In this document: in pieces, positions 19,074 to 29,409 of the stretch
How positions within the stretch are numbered: the stretch's first letter is position 1
Layout of the letters: each line of letters starts with the position of its first letter
DNA from: Symbiodinium natans
Taxonomy: Eukaryota; Sar; Dinophyceae; Suessiales; Symbiodiniaceae
Reading direction: 5' to 3'
Assembly: GCA_905221605.1 (NCBI GenBank)
Contig: CAJNDS010002176.1
Coordinates: forward strand, 345,800 to 409,799
Length of the DNA stretch: 64,000 nucleotides
Position numbers and translations under genes: made by a program
Notes under the pieces: generated by a model
What the model was told of the DNA's origin: nothing
Database searches by the model: none
The model's input: the letters and a program-made list of their open reading frames with translations, nothing else

Positions 19074-19807
19074 GTTCGGACTTCGCGGACTTCAGAGCAT
19101 TTGGCTTGAGGGTTTGACGAAGCGGGTTCCGGCTTCCATTGGGCAAATACTTCATCATCCGACGGACCCTCAACCCTAAACCCTAAACCCTAAACTCAGC
19201 TAGTACAGGTCTGAATGCCCTTTCTTCTTGGGCTTCAGGAAGCGGAATTCCTTCACTGGGCTTCCCCTGTGCTTCTTGTCGACTTTTCTGAACGGTTCTG
19301 ATTGAGCCCGGCGAGCATCCGTGTCATCTCCACATGAACCCAGGGCTGAGGCCCCTAGACTCGGATGCGAAGTGCTAGCCTGGGCACCAGAAAACTACCA
19401 GAACACCCAGCTTTGGCCTGCTTAGCTTACTGCTGGAAATTCCAGCAAAGGATGCAACACGGGTGCTCATGGCAGAGCCCCCCCCCAACCCCCCCAAAAC
19501 CCCTAAACCCCAAACCTTTTTCGAGTTTACTGCAGGAGCCCGCCCCGAATCTCGGTCGAGCCTACGGCGTTTTTGGGTTCCTGTGGCCCGGCTGGCACGT
19601 CTGGTGAGGCGATGCTTTTGTAATGTTTCCGCACGATAGGCTGCCCGACAAAGGCCTGGAGCTCTACTTTGCACTGAGCTGCCGGTCGTGCTGCGATGAC
19701 TCTGCTACTTCTAACTCAGGTCCATGGCTGCCTGGACAGCCGCAGCGGTGGTTGCGCTTTCTTCACATCCAAAGCACGGCTCTCAGGGAGTCCATAACAT
19801 GAGTTAA
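19074..19807 (+). CDS. locus ending in two phase-matched exons, product unknown
   Basis: Exon about 19074-19168 (FGLRGLQSIWLEGLTKRVPA then IGQILHHPTDPQP) follows TTGACAG; its TAA comes from the adjoining CCCTAAA array, so a donor may lie earlier. A segment from 19246 after TTCAG (EAEFLHWASPVLLVDFSER, GTTCTG donor) is plausible. Exon 19536-19603 (EPAPNLGRAYGVFGFLWPGW) follows CTGCAG and ends TCTG|GTGAGG. Exon 19720-19807 (SMAAWTAAAVVALSSHPKHG ...) follows ACTCAG and ends in TAA. The last two agree in phase (2 then 1). Aromatic and hydrophobic in character; no domain recognised. Confidence 0.45.
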
Positions 19808-20115
19808 GAGCAGCTTAATGGAGCTTCCAGTGGGGATCTGTGAAACCATGCCTTGCCTTTTTGGGCCTACTGCATTCGAGTCGCAGGCTGCGCCTGCCGA
19901 TGCGCCACAATGTGTTGACCATCGCGCAGGCCATTGGGAGGATAAGATCAAAGCAGGTTGGGTGTTCTTGACATCCTACTACAAGGCCACGAGTCCTCTA
20001 ACCTCTGGGACAGCTACTAAACTGAGTGATCCTTGGCAGGGTTTCAGACTTCGGTGTTCCTGTGCTTCTAGCATGTCGGGTCTGTGCGGAGGATCTGACA
20101 AAGCCTATACTCTAG

Positions 20116-20787
20116 CATCACTTGAAGTCGCACCTCGGCATAGAGCTGTGTGTGAAAGTCCTTGGAGTCCGTGGTGTGTTGGGGAGCTGGAGCCATCGCA
20201 GTGGTGTGCTCGACCCAGAAACCTGGAGTGCGAAGCTGCAGGCGTTGGCACAGCTGCCAGTGGGGGCCTCCGTGTTTCTTTCGTTGATGCGATCCGCCAG
20301 CATCTTGGCCTGACTACTATGTCTTGAAAGGTGCATCGCCTTCGTAAATTCGCACCCCCGCTCCCCCGCCCCGCCGGTTTCTTTCTTTGTTGACCTGCCT
20401 GCTTTGGATTCCTGTCTTGCCTGCCCAGGCACGGAGGGGTGGTGGGCCATGAACAGGACCGCCGTGTTATGCCGCTGCGTATTGAGCTCAGGTGAGGGAT
20501 TTTCACAGCCGTGTCCCAGTGTCCCAGCGTGCAAAGCGCACAGGGGCATCCCAAGATTATTGGACCGCGCGACAGGCACAGCTAGTATATGCTAGTATTC
20601 CCTGGTGTCGGTGTTTTGCAGTGTGTGGCGGGGATGCAAGGGATTCGTGTGCAAGAAAACTCACCTCACTGCTATGAAAAGAACTTGTGTAGTTGCTCTT
20701 AATGACCAAGATTCGAAGGATGACGTACCGGCGCCTAAATCTCGGCCTGGTGTGTGCTTCGCTGCTTGGCACATTTCCTTGGGGTGA
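20116..20787 (+). CDS. three possible exons, product unknown
   Basis: 20116-20313 follows ACTCTAG and is open for 65 codons to TGA with strongly G/C-rich third positions (ELCVKVLGVRGVLGSWSHRS, then DPETWSAKLQALAQLPVGAS). 20429-20491 follows a long pyrimidine tract and GCCCAG, ending CAG|GTGAGG; two frames are open (TEGWWAMNRTAVLCRCV or HGGVVGHEQDRRVMPLRI). 20622-20787 follows TTTTGCAG and reads VWRGCKGFVCKKTHLTAMKR then DQDSKDDVPAPKSRPG to TGA. Another + frame of 169 codons (19818-20327) overlaps the first segment but has poorer codon bias. Confidence 0.4.
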
Positions 20788-20810
20788 GGGCTCAGGGTTG
20801 ATGTCTACAT

Positions 20811-20939
20811 ATTATATATATATATATATTGCGTAGTATATAGAATGCGTAGTACTTTTCTACTATATGTATACATATATATATATAATACATACATGTA
20901 TATAAATATAAATAAATAAATATAAATATAAATATAAAC

Positions 20940-20970
<31 letters not shown>

Positions 20971-20982
20971 CATACATATAGG
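20811..20982. repeat. TA/TATAAA microsatellite cluster
   Basis: AT-only stretches (TATATA, ATAAATATAAATATA) at 20811-20828 and 20868-20982 explain the Tyr/Ile-rich antisense frames. Confidence 0.92.
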
Positions 20983-21119
20983 GTTTGAGCGTACAGGCCT
21001 TGAAGCTGAAGGGTTCCAAGCCGTAAAGCCGACCATGCTTCTCCCACTCGCTATTCAGTTTGCAGATCCCTAAGATTTGTTCTGAGAGAGTGGCCTTAAC
21101 GTAACCTATACTTCTGGCA

Positions 21120-21273
21120 AGACCCTAAACCCCAAACCCGAAACCCGAAACCCGACACCCCAAACCGCCCAAACCCTAAACCCCCAACCCTAAACCCTAA
21201 ACCCCAAACCCTAAACCCTAAACCCTAAACCCTAAACCCTAAACCCTAAGCCTTAAACCTTAAACCTTAAACC
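21120..21273 (-). repeat. degenerate CCCTAAA array
   Basis: Canonical units mixed with CCCGAAA, CCCCAAA, CCTTAAA and CCCAAAC. Homogeneous blocks inside a diverged array suggest age plus local re-expansion. Confidence 0.88.
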
Positions 21274-21295
21274 CAAATCAAGGGAGTTATCTCAG

Positions 21296-21518
21296 GCTGT
21301 GGCTTGCAGCTGCCGCCTGGTTCGGGCCCGCCTTCGCCGCCGGCTCCCGGGACAGGAACTGGGTAGTGCTTTGGGATAGTTTAGGGTTTAGGGTTTAGGG
21401 TTTAGGGTTTAGGGTTTAAGGGAACCTATTCATAACACAATTTCAAATGGCTTTAAAGCACCACTCAGGGAAGCAGCGGTCTTCCGAGGCGATAGTTTTG
21501 AGGCCGCGGATCGCATGA
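21296..21518 (+). CDS. two exons separated by a pure 42-nt telomeric intron
   Basis: Exon 21296-21378 follows ATCTCAG and reads LWLAAAAWFGPAFAAGSRDR, then NWVVLWD, with almost all third positions G/C. Exon 21421-21518 reads NLFITQFQMALKHHSGKQRS, then SEAIVLRPRIA and TGA. The first ends in phase 1 and the second starts with two bases (GG), so removal of 21379-21420 gives one continuous frame, whereas reading through hits a TAG in the telomeric repeat. The hydrophobic start suggests a membrane or signal segment. Product unknown. Confidence 0.5.
21379..21420 (+). repeat. 42-nt intron consisting only of six telomere units
   Basis: GTTTAGG repeated six times, the last unit being GTTTAAG, so the array begins with GT and ends with AG. 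No other intron sequence is present. Confidence 0.5.
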
Positions 21519-21524
21519 CTGCTG

Positions 21525-22960
21525 TAGGGTTTAGGGTTTAGGGTTTAGGGTTTAGGGTTTAGGGTTTAGGGTTGGGGGTTGGGGGTTTAGGGTTTAGGGT
21601 TGAGGTCCTTATTCTTAAGTGTTTTGTTGGGTGCTTGTGTTTCTTTTTGGCGGGGGGTCGCCAACGAGCCTTTTTCACACGCGGCGTTTCTTGAAACAGT
21701 CTGAGAAGTGACTTCGTGTGCCGCCCTAACAGTCCTCCAAACGCAGAACAAAGGGGCACAAGGAGGAACCCCTTAATCCCATTATTCCTAGGGTTTAGGG
21801 TTTATCCCTAGCACCCCAATATACCTAAGTAGCCCCTAAGTAGCCCCCCCAAAGAACCCCCAGGGTCCCTCATAAGGGTCCCTCCTTCAGTGTGTTGAGA
21901 AAGCAGCTCCTAAGGATACCACATGTACTCGAAGACCTTTGCGGGGCTGATTGCAACGACGCATCTCTCCGCCGGCCTGTTTTGCCTCTTTGTGTGCCCT
22001 GGCTCTGGTTTTTTGGGTTTGCGGCTTAGGGCTACAGGCCTGAAGACCCTAAAACCCTAAACCCTACACCCTACACCCTAAACCCTAAACCCTAAACCCT
22101 AAACCCTAAACCCCAAACCCCATACCCTCAACCCCACCCCCGCAAGGTGGCTTCGCGCAGTGACCCCATCGCCGCCACCACTGCGGGGCCTGCACCCGAG
22201 TTGTCCCTGTTTTGCTCTTGGGATAATTTTGGGGTTTAGGGTTTAGGGTTTAGGGTTTAGACCTGCACGTTCGCTGCTGCTCACTGCAGCACCAGCAGGC
22301 TTAGAGGGCTTAGGAGACCCAGGGGGGGGGTTTGGGAATGACAAGGTGCAAGATAAATACGTTACTTTCTACAGTTGTGGGCATTTCCCAAAAACTTGGT
22401 TCGCTAATTTATACCCCCCCACCCCCCCAAATCAAAAAACGAAAGTCCTTCTCGCAGAACCCCCCCCCCCATGAGGTGCCCTACAAGCCCTAATGCTCGG
22501 AAACCCGCACATCATCAACTCCTGATCCACAAGGAGGGGTCTAGGGTTTAGGGGTATAGGGCTTAGGGCTTTAGGGCTTTAGGGCTTTCGGGCTTTAGGG
22601 CTTTAGGGCTTTGCTGCTTTAGGGCTTTAGGGCTTTAGGGCTTTAGGGCTTTAGGGCTTTAGGGCTTTAGGGCTTTAGGGCTTTAGGGCTTTAGGGCTTT
22701 AGGGCTTAGGGGGTTTAGGGCTTTAGGGCTTAGGGGGTTTGGGGTTTGGGGTTTGGGGTTTGGGGGTCGAAGGGGCGCAGGGCCGCCCTGGTGGCACTTA
22801 GTGCACGTTCGGCTGGAAGGGCCGCTGCCACTTCTTCGGGTCTCTCTCCTAAGTAGCCCTAAACCCTAAACCCTACGGTGTAGCGTTTTAAATAAGTGGA
22901 GGGCGGCCAGGAACCCCGGAGCCACAGAGGTAGTGTTCTTGTGCTGTTTTTTTCGTGTAT
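21525..22960. other. telomeric arrays and unresolved sequence, no confident exon
   Basis: TTTAGGG arrays at 21528-21600, 21790-21803 and 22229-22260; CCCTAAA at 22048-22130; the 8-mer array at 22555-22762 is listed separately. Short G and C runs occur at 22321-22329, 22417-22430 and 22461-22470. I could not support an exon. Confidence 0.5.
22555..22762 (+). repeat. 8-bp telomere-variant array (TTTAGGGC)n
   Basis: About 20 units of GGGCTTTA, ending in several TTTGGGG units. This is a second 8-bp variant, different from the CCCCTAAA one at 8.1-8.3 kb. Confidence 0.93.
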
Positions 22961-22963
22961 TTA

Positions 22964-23280
22964 GTCACCCCTCCCACCCCCCCACCCCTCCACCCCCTCC
23001 CCCTCCGCCCCCTCCACCCCTCCACCACCCCTCCACCCCACCCCTACCACCCCTCCACCCCTCCACCCCTCCACCCCCCTCCACTCCTCCATCTCCCGCA
23101 TGGAGGGGGTGCAGGGGAGGGGTGGAGGAGGAGTGGAGGGTGGAGGAGGGAGGGGTGGAGGGGGGTGGAGGGTGGAGGGGAGGGGAGGGTGGGGGGGAGG
23201 GGTGGGCAGGCAGGTGGGGAGGGTGGGGAGGGGTCGGAAGGTCTTGGTGGAGGGGTGGTGGAGGTGTGGAGGGGTACCGC
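22964..23280. repeat. inverted pair of CCACCCCT / TGGAGGGG minisatellites
   Basis: A C-rich stretch (CCCCTCCACCCCTCCACC type) to about 23085 is followed by its G-rich complement (GGAGGGGTGGAGG type) to about 23270, meeting near 23098. It can form a long hairpin. Pro- and Gly-rich frames through it are not genes. Confidence 0.9.
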
Positions 23281-23659
23281 TTGTTTAAATTGGGCTTGGC
23301 GGCCCGATCGAAACCCCGACGGAGGTAGTACAAAATACCTGTTTAGATTTTTAAAAACCCGCATGTTTAAAACGCGTCACTGTATGCCTAAACCCTAAAC
23401 CCTAACCATCCTCAACCTCGAAGCTTGCAAAACCCTCGACCCCGGGGCCTGTAGAGCTCGGGAAGACTGGAAAACACCAGTGGGCAGGGGAGCGTTTTCG
23501 CTAAACCCTAAACCCTGAACCCTGAAACCTGAACCCTGAACCCTAAACCCTAAACCCTAAACCCCTCCGAGGCCAGTACTTGCCGCGGCTGCTCCGCGGA
23601 GCCCGTGGCCCCAGAATTGAGTGTTGGGTTGGGGCCTTCTTAATTACAATATGTTTTTT

Positions 23660-23748
23660 TTTTGTTGGGGGGGGGGGGGTCTTATAGTATAAATATAAAC
23701 GGACCATAAGGGAATACTATTCGTAATTATTTCCGACCCCTATAGTAG
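23660..23748. mobile_element. family D element (reverse orientation)
   Basis: GGGGTCTTATAGTATAAATA ... GAATACTATTCGTAATTATT and CCGACCCC match, inverted, the copies at 57671-57760 and 57945-58031. Partial relatives lie at 12976-13060 and 52555-52645. Confidence 0.6.
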
Positions 23749-24007
23749 GGTTGGGGTTTGGGGGTTTTGAAGCTTTGAGACTTGCCCGGGGGGTTCGAAG
23801 AAGCATGGAGAGGTTGTGCTTTTCACTTGTTTTCGCGACCTGGACCGTGTAGCGCTCTATAAGGGCTGACAAGGATGTCGTGTTCGACACAGCTCAACAC
23901 ATCGCGACACACTGAGCCCTAAGCCCTAAACCCTAAACAGCTCGTAGTTCCCTCTCTACTCAAGACTCCGGTAAGGCGAGGGTGCAGGCAGATTTCTCAC
24001 GGCGTAG

Positions 24008-24256
24008 GTATGGTGCGATGTTGACGCCAATGGCCAAACCTTCTTGAACTCGCTCGGCATGAACAAAACACTCAAGGGCTTGCTATGAGCCCAACAAATT
24101 ACCCTAAACCCTAAACCCTAAACCCTAAACCCTAGATCGTTCAGGTCGTGGGTTCCTTGTGGGCCTTGATCCCGCAGACGAGCGAGACAAGCTCCATCTC
24201 GGCCAGCGGCCACTTGGACACGAATGTGGATGAAGTGTGGGTGGCATGGGCTCTAT
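24008..24256 (+). CDS. two possible exons, product unknown
   Basis: Exon 24008 to about 24077 follows GGCGTAG and reads VWCDVDANGQTFLNSLGMNK, then TLKG before a GC-type donor. Exon 24145 to about 24256 follows GTTCAG and reads VVGSLWALIPQTSETSSISA then SGHLDTNVDEVWVAWAL. A CCCTAAA array (24101-24135) lies between them. Both have G/C-rich third positions. The exact donors are uncertain. Confidence 0.42.
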
Positions 24257-25108
24257 GTGAACAGTGCTGTGTTCATTCAATATACGTTTATTAACATGTA
24301 CAAAGTGTGCTATAGATAATATGGAAGTATATGAGAATCAGGTGTGCAGGGTTTTGAAGACTGGCTGCTACCAACCTTCCATTCCGCCGCCCTTGAAGGC
24401 GATCCGCATCCAATCGAACCTTGCCCCCCCCCTCAAACCTAATTCCAAACCCTAAACCCTAAGCCCGAACCGACCCAAACCCCTAAACCCTGAACCCTAA
24501 ATCCAAAACCCCTTACCGGCCCCAACCCCTGAACCGCTAAACCCACAAAACCCGAGCATGCGTAGGCAGCGCCAGCCACTTTGATGATCCTGAAAGCACA
24601 GCAGGAGGCCGTTGTGGGGAATTCAGGATCGGGTACCTACCTGTTCTTAAGGGTTTCGTTTATGAGTTAGAATTCGAGTCGGTTCCGGGGGGTGGGGGGG
24701 GGGGGGGGTGAAATACCCAGCTGCAAATGTCGGGGCCGACCGCCGTGGCGATAGAGAGAATCCCGCCACAGAATCTTCCAAAAACATCACTCTAGATATG
24801 AATTAAAATGAACATTAAGATGTTCCTAATGAGAAATAGAATATCAACCCCAACCAAAAATAAGTGTTCATGGTCCTGGCTTTCGGATCGCTCTACAACT
24901 GATCAAGTCTCACGAGAGCGAGCTTGCACGTCAGCCAGAGCCCCCCCCCCCCCCCGGAAAAAAAATTGGTCATTACCTACTGACATTCAGGATATTGGGG
25001 TCCTCGCCATGCCTCGCAACGCAGCCTTCCCTCATAAAACCTTATATACACACTACTATGATGACCCCCCCCCAAACCCTATTCGGGCCCAGATGCCTAG
25101 CGCACCAG

Positions 25109-25194
25109 GGGACGGCCGGAATGAGTATGCCCTCGCATGCATTCTGCCCTTCGTCTTGACTTTGGCAAGCTTGGAGCTACAGACTTGGAGTTGA
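25109..25194 (+). CDS. possible terminal exon with a hydrophobic segment
   Basis: After GCACCAG the frame reads DGRNEYALACILPFVLTLAS, then LELQTWS and TGA. The hydrophobic run could be a membrane anchor. A competing frame ends at the telomeric donor at 25203. Confidence 0.35.
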
Positions 25195-25453
25195 TGTGGC
25201 CAGGGGTTTAGGGTTTAGGGTTTAGGGCTTAGGGTTTAGGGTTTAGGGTTTCTCGCGTTGTGGAGAGCGGCGAGGAGTGATGATGGAGCGTGTTTTCGGG
25301 GTCTCATGAGCTCGGCTGACTGACGTTTGCTTTGATGGACAAGCATTCGGGATCTTGCTTTTTTGGAGTCTAACCGCGTCGAGCCCATCAAATAGAGTCA
25401 GTGTGATCAGATAAAGTCAGAGCAAGGTTTAGGGTTTAGGGTTTAGGGTCTAG

Positions 25454-25744
25454 GGTGGCGCTCTCCAGAATCGGCTCTGATACTCGCCCTACTCCCTCAT
25501 GAGTTGCGTTGTTGCAACCCAAAAAATCAAGCTGTTGAAAGACAGGCTGGGTCACAAGTTCCGGAACAGTCCGTTCGGATCACGGCTCTCGTTTGGCGAA
25601 GTTACCCTAAACCCTAAACCCTAAACCCTAAACCCTAAACCCTAAAATGCCAGGTTCCTGGTCTTCTCCGTGCTCCCTGTGATCCTGGCCTTTCCCATGG
25701 CCACAGTCCCGAGCATCCTCGGGAAGCGCCTGCACACCGGCTAG
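25454..25744 (+). CDS. probable exons of a membrane protein
   Basis: 25454-25590 follows a short telomeric stretch ending TCTAG and reads WRSPESALILALLPHELRCC, then QVPEQSVRITAL, before GTTTGG. 25654-25744 follows ATGCCAG and reads FLVFSVLPVILAFPMATVPS then ILGKRLHTG and TAG, with nearly every third position G or C; it looks like a transmembrane helix near a C-terminus. A CCCTAAA array separates them. Phases do not match directly, so an exon may be missing. Family unknown. Confidence 0.45.
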
Positions 25745-25946
25745 GGTTTAGGGTTTCGGGTTTCGGGTTTCGGGTTTCGGGTTTAGGGTTTCGGGTTTAG
25801 GGTTTATGGTTTAGGACTATGACTCAGTATGATCCCCTCCCCCCAAATGCTCGAACCACCGATATGAAAGGTTCTCGTCATCGTATCTCAGTTGATATCA
25901 TGTAGGGGGTAGGTCGGAAGTCCATCGACGTATACCGACTCATTGA

Positions 25947-26150
25947 GTGCAACCAAGCCGTGGGGTGTATCCAGTATTGCTGCCGCTGGATTACGAGCTG
26001 ATGCATAGTCGCAAGTTTCCAAGGAGTCGTGCCGCAGCAGCCTGGACGTTTCTGGCAGCCGTGTCCGCCTACGTCCTCAAGGCGGACGATCCTGCAGTAG
26101 TCCAGAAGTCCAGTGGGAGTAGAGAAAAAGAAAGATGGGTTTCCTATTGA
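25947..26150 (+). CDS. probable coding segment, product unknown
   Basis: The frame PVLLPLDYELMHSRKFPRSR continues through AAAAWTFLAAVSAYVLKADD and ends at TGA (26148). Good G/C bias at third positions over the Ala-rich helix. Exon limits not fixed; GTATCCAG near 25970 could be the acceptor. Confidence 0.42.
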   Translation: MQPSRGVYPVLLPLDYELMHSRKFPRSRAAAAWTFLAAVSAYVLKADDPAVVQKSSGSREKERWVSY

Positions 26151-26389
26151 ATCTTGGAGAGTATGGAGCTAAAAAGTGAGTGTTTCCCCATGGTGAATTT
26201 TGTAGGAAAATGTGGTGGTGAAGGTCGGTCATGGGTATTCCCACTCCCCCACCCTCTGTCCTACCCCCCCCTCGGTTCCCTCATAATTAAAAGGCTATTT
26301 GGGGATCATCAAACACTCCGACTCATGGGTTCCCTACTAGCCCCCTCTACACTACCACCCCCGCCCCCCCTCCCCATTAGGGTTTAGGG

Positions 26390-26800
26390 TTTAGGGTTTA
26401 GGGTTTAGGGTTTAGGGTTTAGGGCTGCCCCCCCCCTGAGGTTCCCCCCCTAGTGATCCTTAGTTAGGCTTAGTGAGATTTGAGGTTGAAAAGGTAAGGC
26501 AAGGAACCTTGAACCACAGAACCCTGTGCGTGTATATGTATATGCATGTATATAGAAATATACTGTAGTTATCTCTGTAGTTATCTCTGCGTATATATGT
26601 ATCTGTGCCCATATATATATATATATAAATATGGTACCCCCCCCCCCCCAAAGATCTAGGTATTTTCGTGGTTTTGGGATCTGTTTTAGGGTTTTAGGGT
26701 TGGGGGTGGGGGGCTAGCTAAACATGTAAATCTCAATATGGACATGTAAATCTTGATATGTGCGAGTCTTCATATGTGCGTGGTCGTATTTTCAAATTGT
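26390..26800. other. no gene seen; telomeric stretch, AT-rich microsatellites, C and G runs
   Basis: TTTAGGG units at 26380-26425, TATATA runs near 26525-26560 and 26610-26632, and C/G homopolymers near 26428-26447, 26636-26650 and 26700-26712. Confidence 0.5.
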
Positions 26801-26811
26801 GAGCTCGATTG

Positions 26812-27514
26812 AAAAAATCGGGGGCCCGATTGAAAAACGATTGAAACGATTGAAATTCAATCGGAGACCGGATTGAAGATTGAAGATTGAAGATTCCCGG
26901 AAAGCTTTTTTTGGGGAATCTTCAATCTTCAATCTTCAATCCGGCCCCCGATTGAATTTCAATCGTTTCAATCGTTTTTCAATCGGGCCCCGATTGAATT
27001 TCAATCGTTTCAATCGTTTTTCAATCGGGTTCACGTCTTGTAAAGTCTCAGTTTTAGCTTTCGTGACGTCGCTATAAAGTCCCAGAAGAAAATTGCGTGA
27101 CGTCGCTCAAGGTCATGTGTCACAAGCCCATAGATTTCGGGATCGTGGGCTAAACCTTTAAGATTCAATCGGGGGCCCGATTGAAAAACGATTGAAACGA
27201 TTGAAATTCAATCGGAGACCGGATTGAAGATTGAAGATTGAAGATTCCCGGAAAGCTTTTTTCTGGGAATCTTCAATCTTCAATCTTCAATCCGGCCCCC
27301 GATTGAACTTCAATCGTTTCAATCGTTTTTCAATCGGGCCCCCGATTGAATTTCAATCGTTTCAATCGTTTTTCAATCGGGTTCACGTCTTGTAAAGTCT
27401 CGGTTTTAGCTTTCGTGACGTCGCTATAAAGTCTCAGAAGTAAATTTCGTGACGTCGCTCAAGGTCATGTGTCACAAGCCCATAGATTTCGGGATCGTGG
27501 GCTAAACCTTTAAG
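26812..27514. repeat. two tandem 351-bp units, each with a long near-perfect hairpin
   Basis: Each unit starts with ATTGAAAAACGATTGAAACG, continues GGATTGAAGATTGAAGATTG, then shows the reverse complement of both (CAATCTTCAATCTTCAATCC, CGTTTCAATCGTTTTTCAAT). The arms span about 75-80 bp around GGAAAGCTTTTTT. A shared 140-bp tail contains GTGACGTCGCTATAAAGTC. The copies differ at only a few positions. Confidence 0.93.
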
Positions 27515-28610
27515 CCCTGTAGGCTATACGGTTAAGGTTTAAAGGTTTAGGGTTGAAATGTTCAACAGTAAGCCCATAGAGTTTAAACCTTAAGGGTCCT
27601 AAACGCTTAACCTTTGAACCTTAACCCTATAGCCTATAGGGCTTACAGGTTAAGTGTTTAGGCACGGTTAAGGTTTAGAGGTTTAGGGTTGAAAAGTTCA
27701 ACAGTAAGCCCATAGAGTTTAAACCTTAAGGGTCCTAAACGCTCAACCTTCAAACCCTATAGGCCATAGGGTTAAGGTTGAAAGGCTTAGGGTTTAAGAT
27801 TTGGCATTAAAACACAAGCCCATAGAGCTTAAACCTTAAGGGTTTAAGGTTTAAGCATGTAAACGAGAACCCTAAGCCCTTTAGGGTCAGAACCCTGAAG
27901 CCCTGTAGGGCTCTAAAACGTTAAAAGGGTTTAACCCTATAGGCGTTGAAAGTATAAATGCCCAGACATTACGCTCTCTTTAACCTTTCAGCCCTATAGG
28001 GTCTAAAGGCTTAGGGTATTTCTTAAGCCTTGAGGGTTTAAAACCTTAAACCCTTAAGGTGGGCTTGGGTTTAAATGCCTAAATCTTGAATCCGAAAGCT
28101 TTAAACCTTCCCTATAGCCTATAGGGTTTAAAGGTTAAGCGTTTAGGCCCCTTGGGGTCTGAACTCTATGGGCTTACTTTTAAAACCTAAACCCTCAAAC
28201 CTTAACCCTATAGCCTATAGGGTTTAAAGGTGAAGCGTTTAGGCCCCTTAAGGCTTAAACTCTATGGGCTTACTATTGAACTTTTAAACCCTAATCCTTT
28301 AAACCTTAACCCTATAGCCTATAGGGCTTAAAGGTTAAGTGTTTAGGCCCGTTAAGATTTACACTCGATGGGCTTAGGTTTAAATGCCTAAATCTTAAGG
28401 CCTAAACCTTTTAAGCCTCAACCCAAAAGGGTTTTACGGTTAAGGGTTCAGGTTTAAATGGCGGTTGAGGTTTAGATGCCTAAATGTTAAACCCTAAGCC
28501 TTTCAACCTTACACCCAAGAGGGTTTAAAGTTCAAATGTTTCGGTCGAATTGACGGCTTAGGTTTAAATGCCTATATAAACCTTAAACCCTAAACCTTTA
28601 AGACACATAA
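27515..28610. repeat. degenerate field of CCTATAGGG and TTTAAGG words
   Basis: About 1.1 kb built from variants of TTTAAACCTTAAGGG, CCCTATAGCCTATAGGG and GCCCATAGAGTTTAAACC in both orientations. Phrases of 60-80 bp recur at about 27560, 27695, 27820 and 28150. It looks like a decayed relative of telomeric repeats mixed with palindromic words. Confidence 0.8.
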
Positions 28611-29240
28611 ATCTTGGAATAGGGTCTGACCCTACTTCTTGATCGAATTAATCTGAACCTTAATCGAGTAGGGTTTATTGAGCTGTTTACTTGTAAGTGA
28701 GGATAGTGTATAAATGAGTCTTATCTTTGAGAAATGATAACTCTTTTTGGGGGTCCTTTGGGAATGATGAGATGAACACCCACATACTTGAGAGTAAGTC
28801 GGGCTTTTGGAAGGTCCAGAACCCGTAACATAGTGAAAGGAGATTTGCTCACAGTATTCTCGCGTCTTCAGGAATACAGTGTCTCTCCACATCACCTTAT
28901 GCACTTGAATACTTCCTGGGCTTATGGTATCTTGCTTATCTTTCCAATCGACGTCCTATACTCATCTGCACCTATCCGGGCCCATGCAAATCTTCAACTT
29001 CACATTGCCTCCGGGCCCACGCAAATCTTCAACCTGACATCGCCAAATCATGAAAATACCTAGATCTTTGGGGGGGGTTAGCATATATATATATATATAC
29101 TATAATTATGTTTGTTTGTTTTTGCATAATGTATGTAATGTGTGCATGTATATGTGTATATAAATATATATTGATTTATTGCGTTTGTTATGTATTTGTT
29201 CATCTTGATTCTTTAATGTTTGTTCATTTATGTACATATA
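28611..29240. other. unique AT-rich sequence, no gene supported
   Basis: An overlapping pair of 90-codon ORFs on opposite strands at 28632-29063 lacks codon bias. A 17-bp TA run lies at 29083-29099. Near 28976-29035 the phrase CGGGCCCA(T/C)GCAAATCTTCAAC is duplicated. Confidence 0.4.
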
Positions 29241-29248
29241 TAGCCCAG

Positions 29249-29326
29249 GACGCGACGCAGCGCGGCCGCATCCACAGCGGAACAACCTTCCGACGCTTGG
29301 CCGGCAGTTTTTGTTCAGGGTGTTGA
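29249..29326 (+). CDS. possible exon, basic segment
   Basis: After TAGCCCAG the frame DATQRGRIHSGTTFRRLAGS FCSGC runs to TGA; an internal CAGG|GTGTTG donor is possible. It directly precedes the zinc-ribbon ORF and may be its upstream exon or the end of another gene. Confidence 0.32.
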   Translation, partial: DATQRGRIHSGTTFRRLAGSFCSGC

Positions 29327-29409
29327 GCATGGTTCTCATGCAGGGTGGCTATATGAGCCTCCCCCCCCACCCCCCGCCCCTTGCGTTTAACCCCGAATCC
29401 TGTAGTAAT

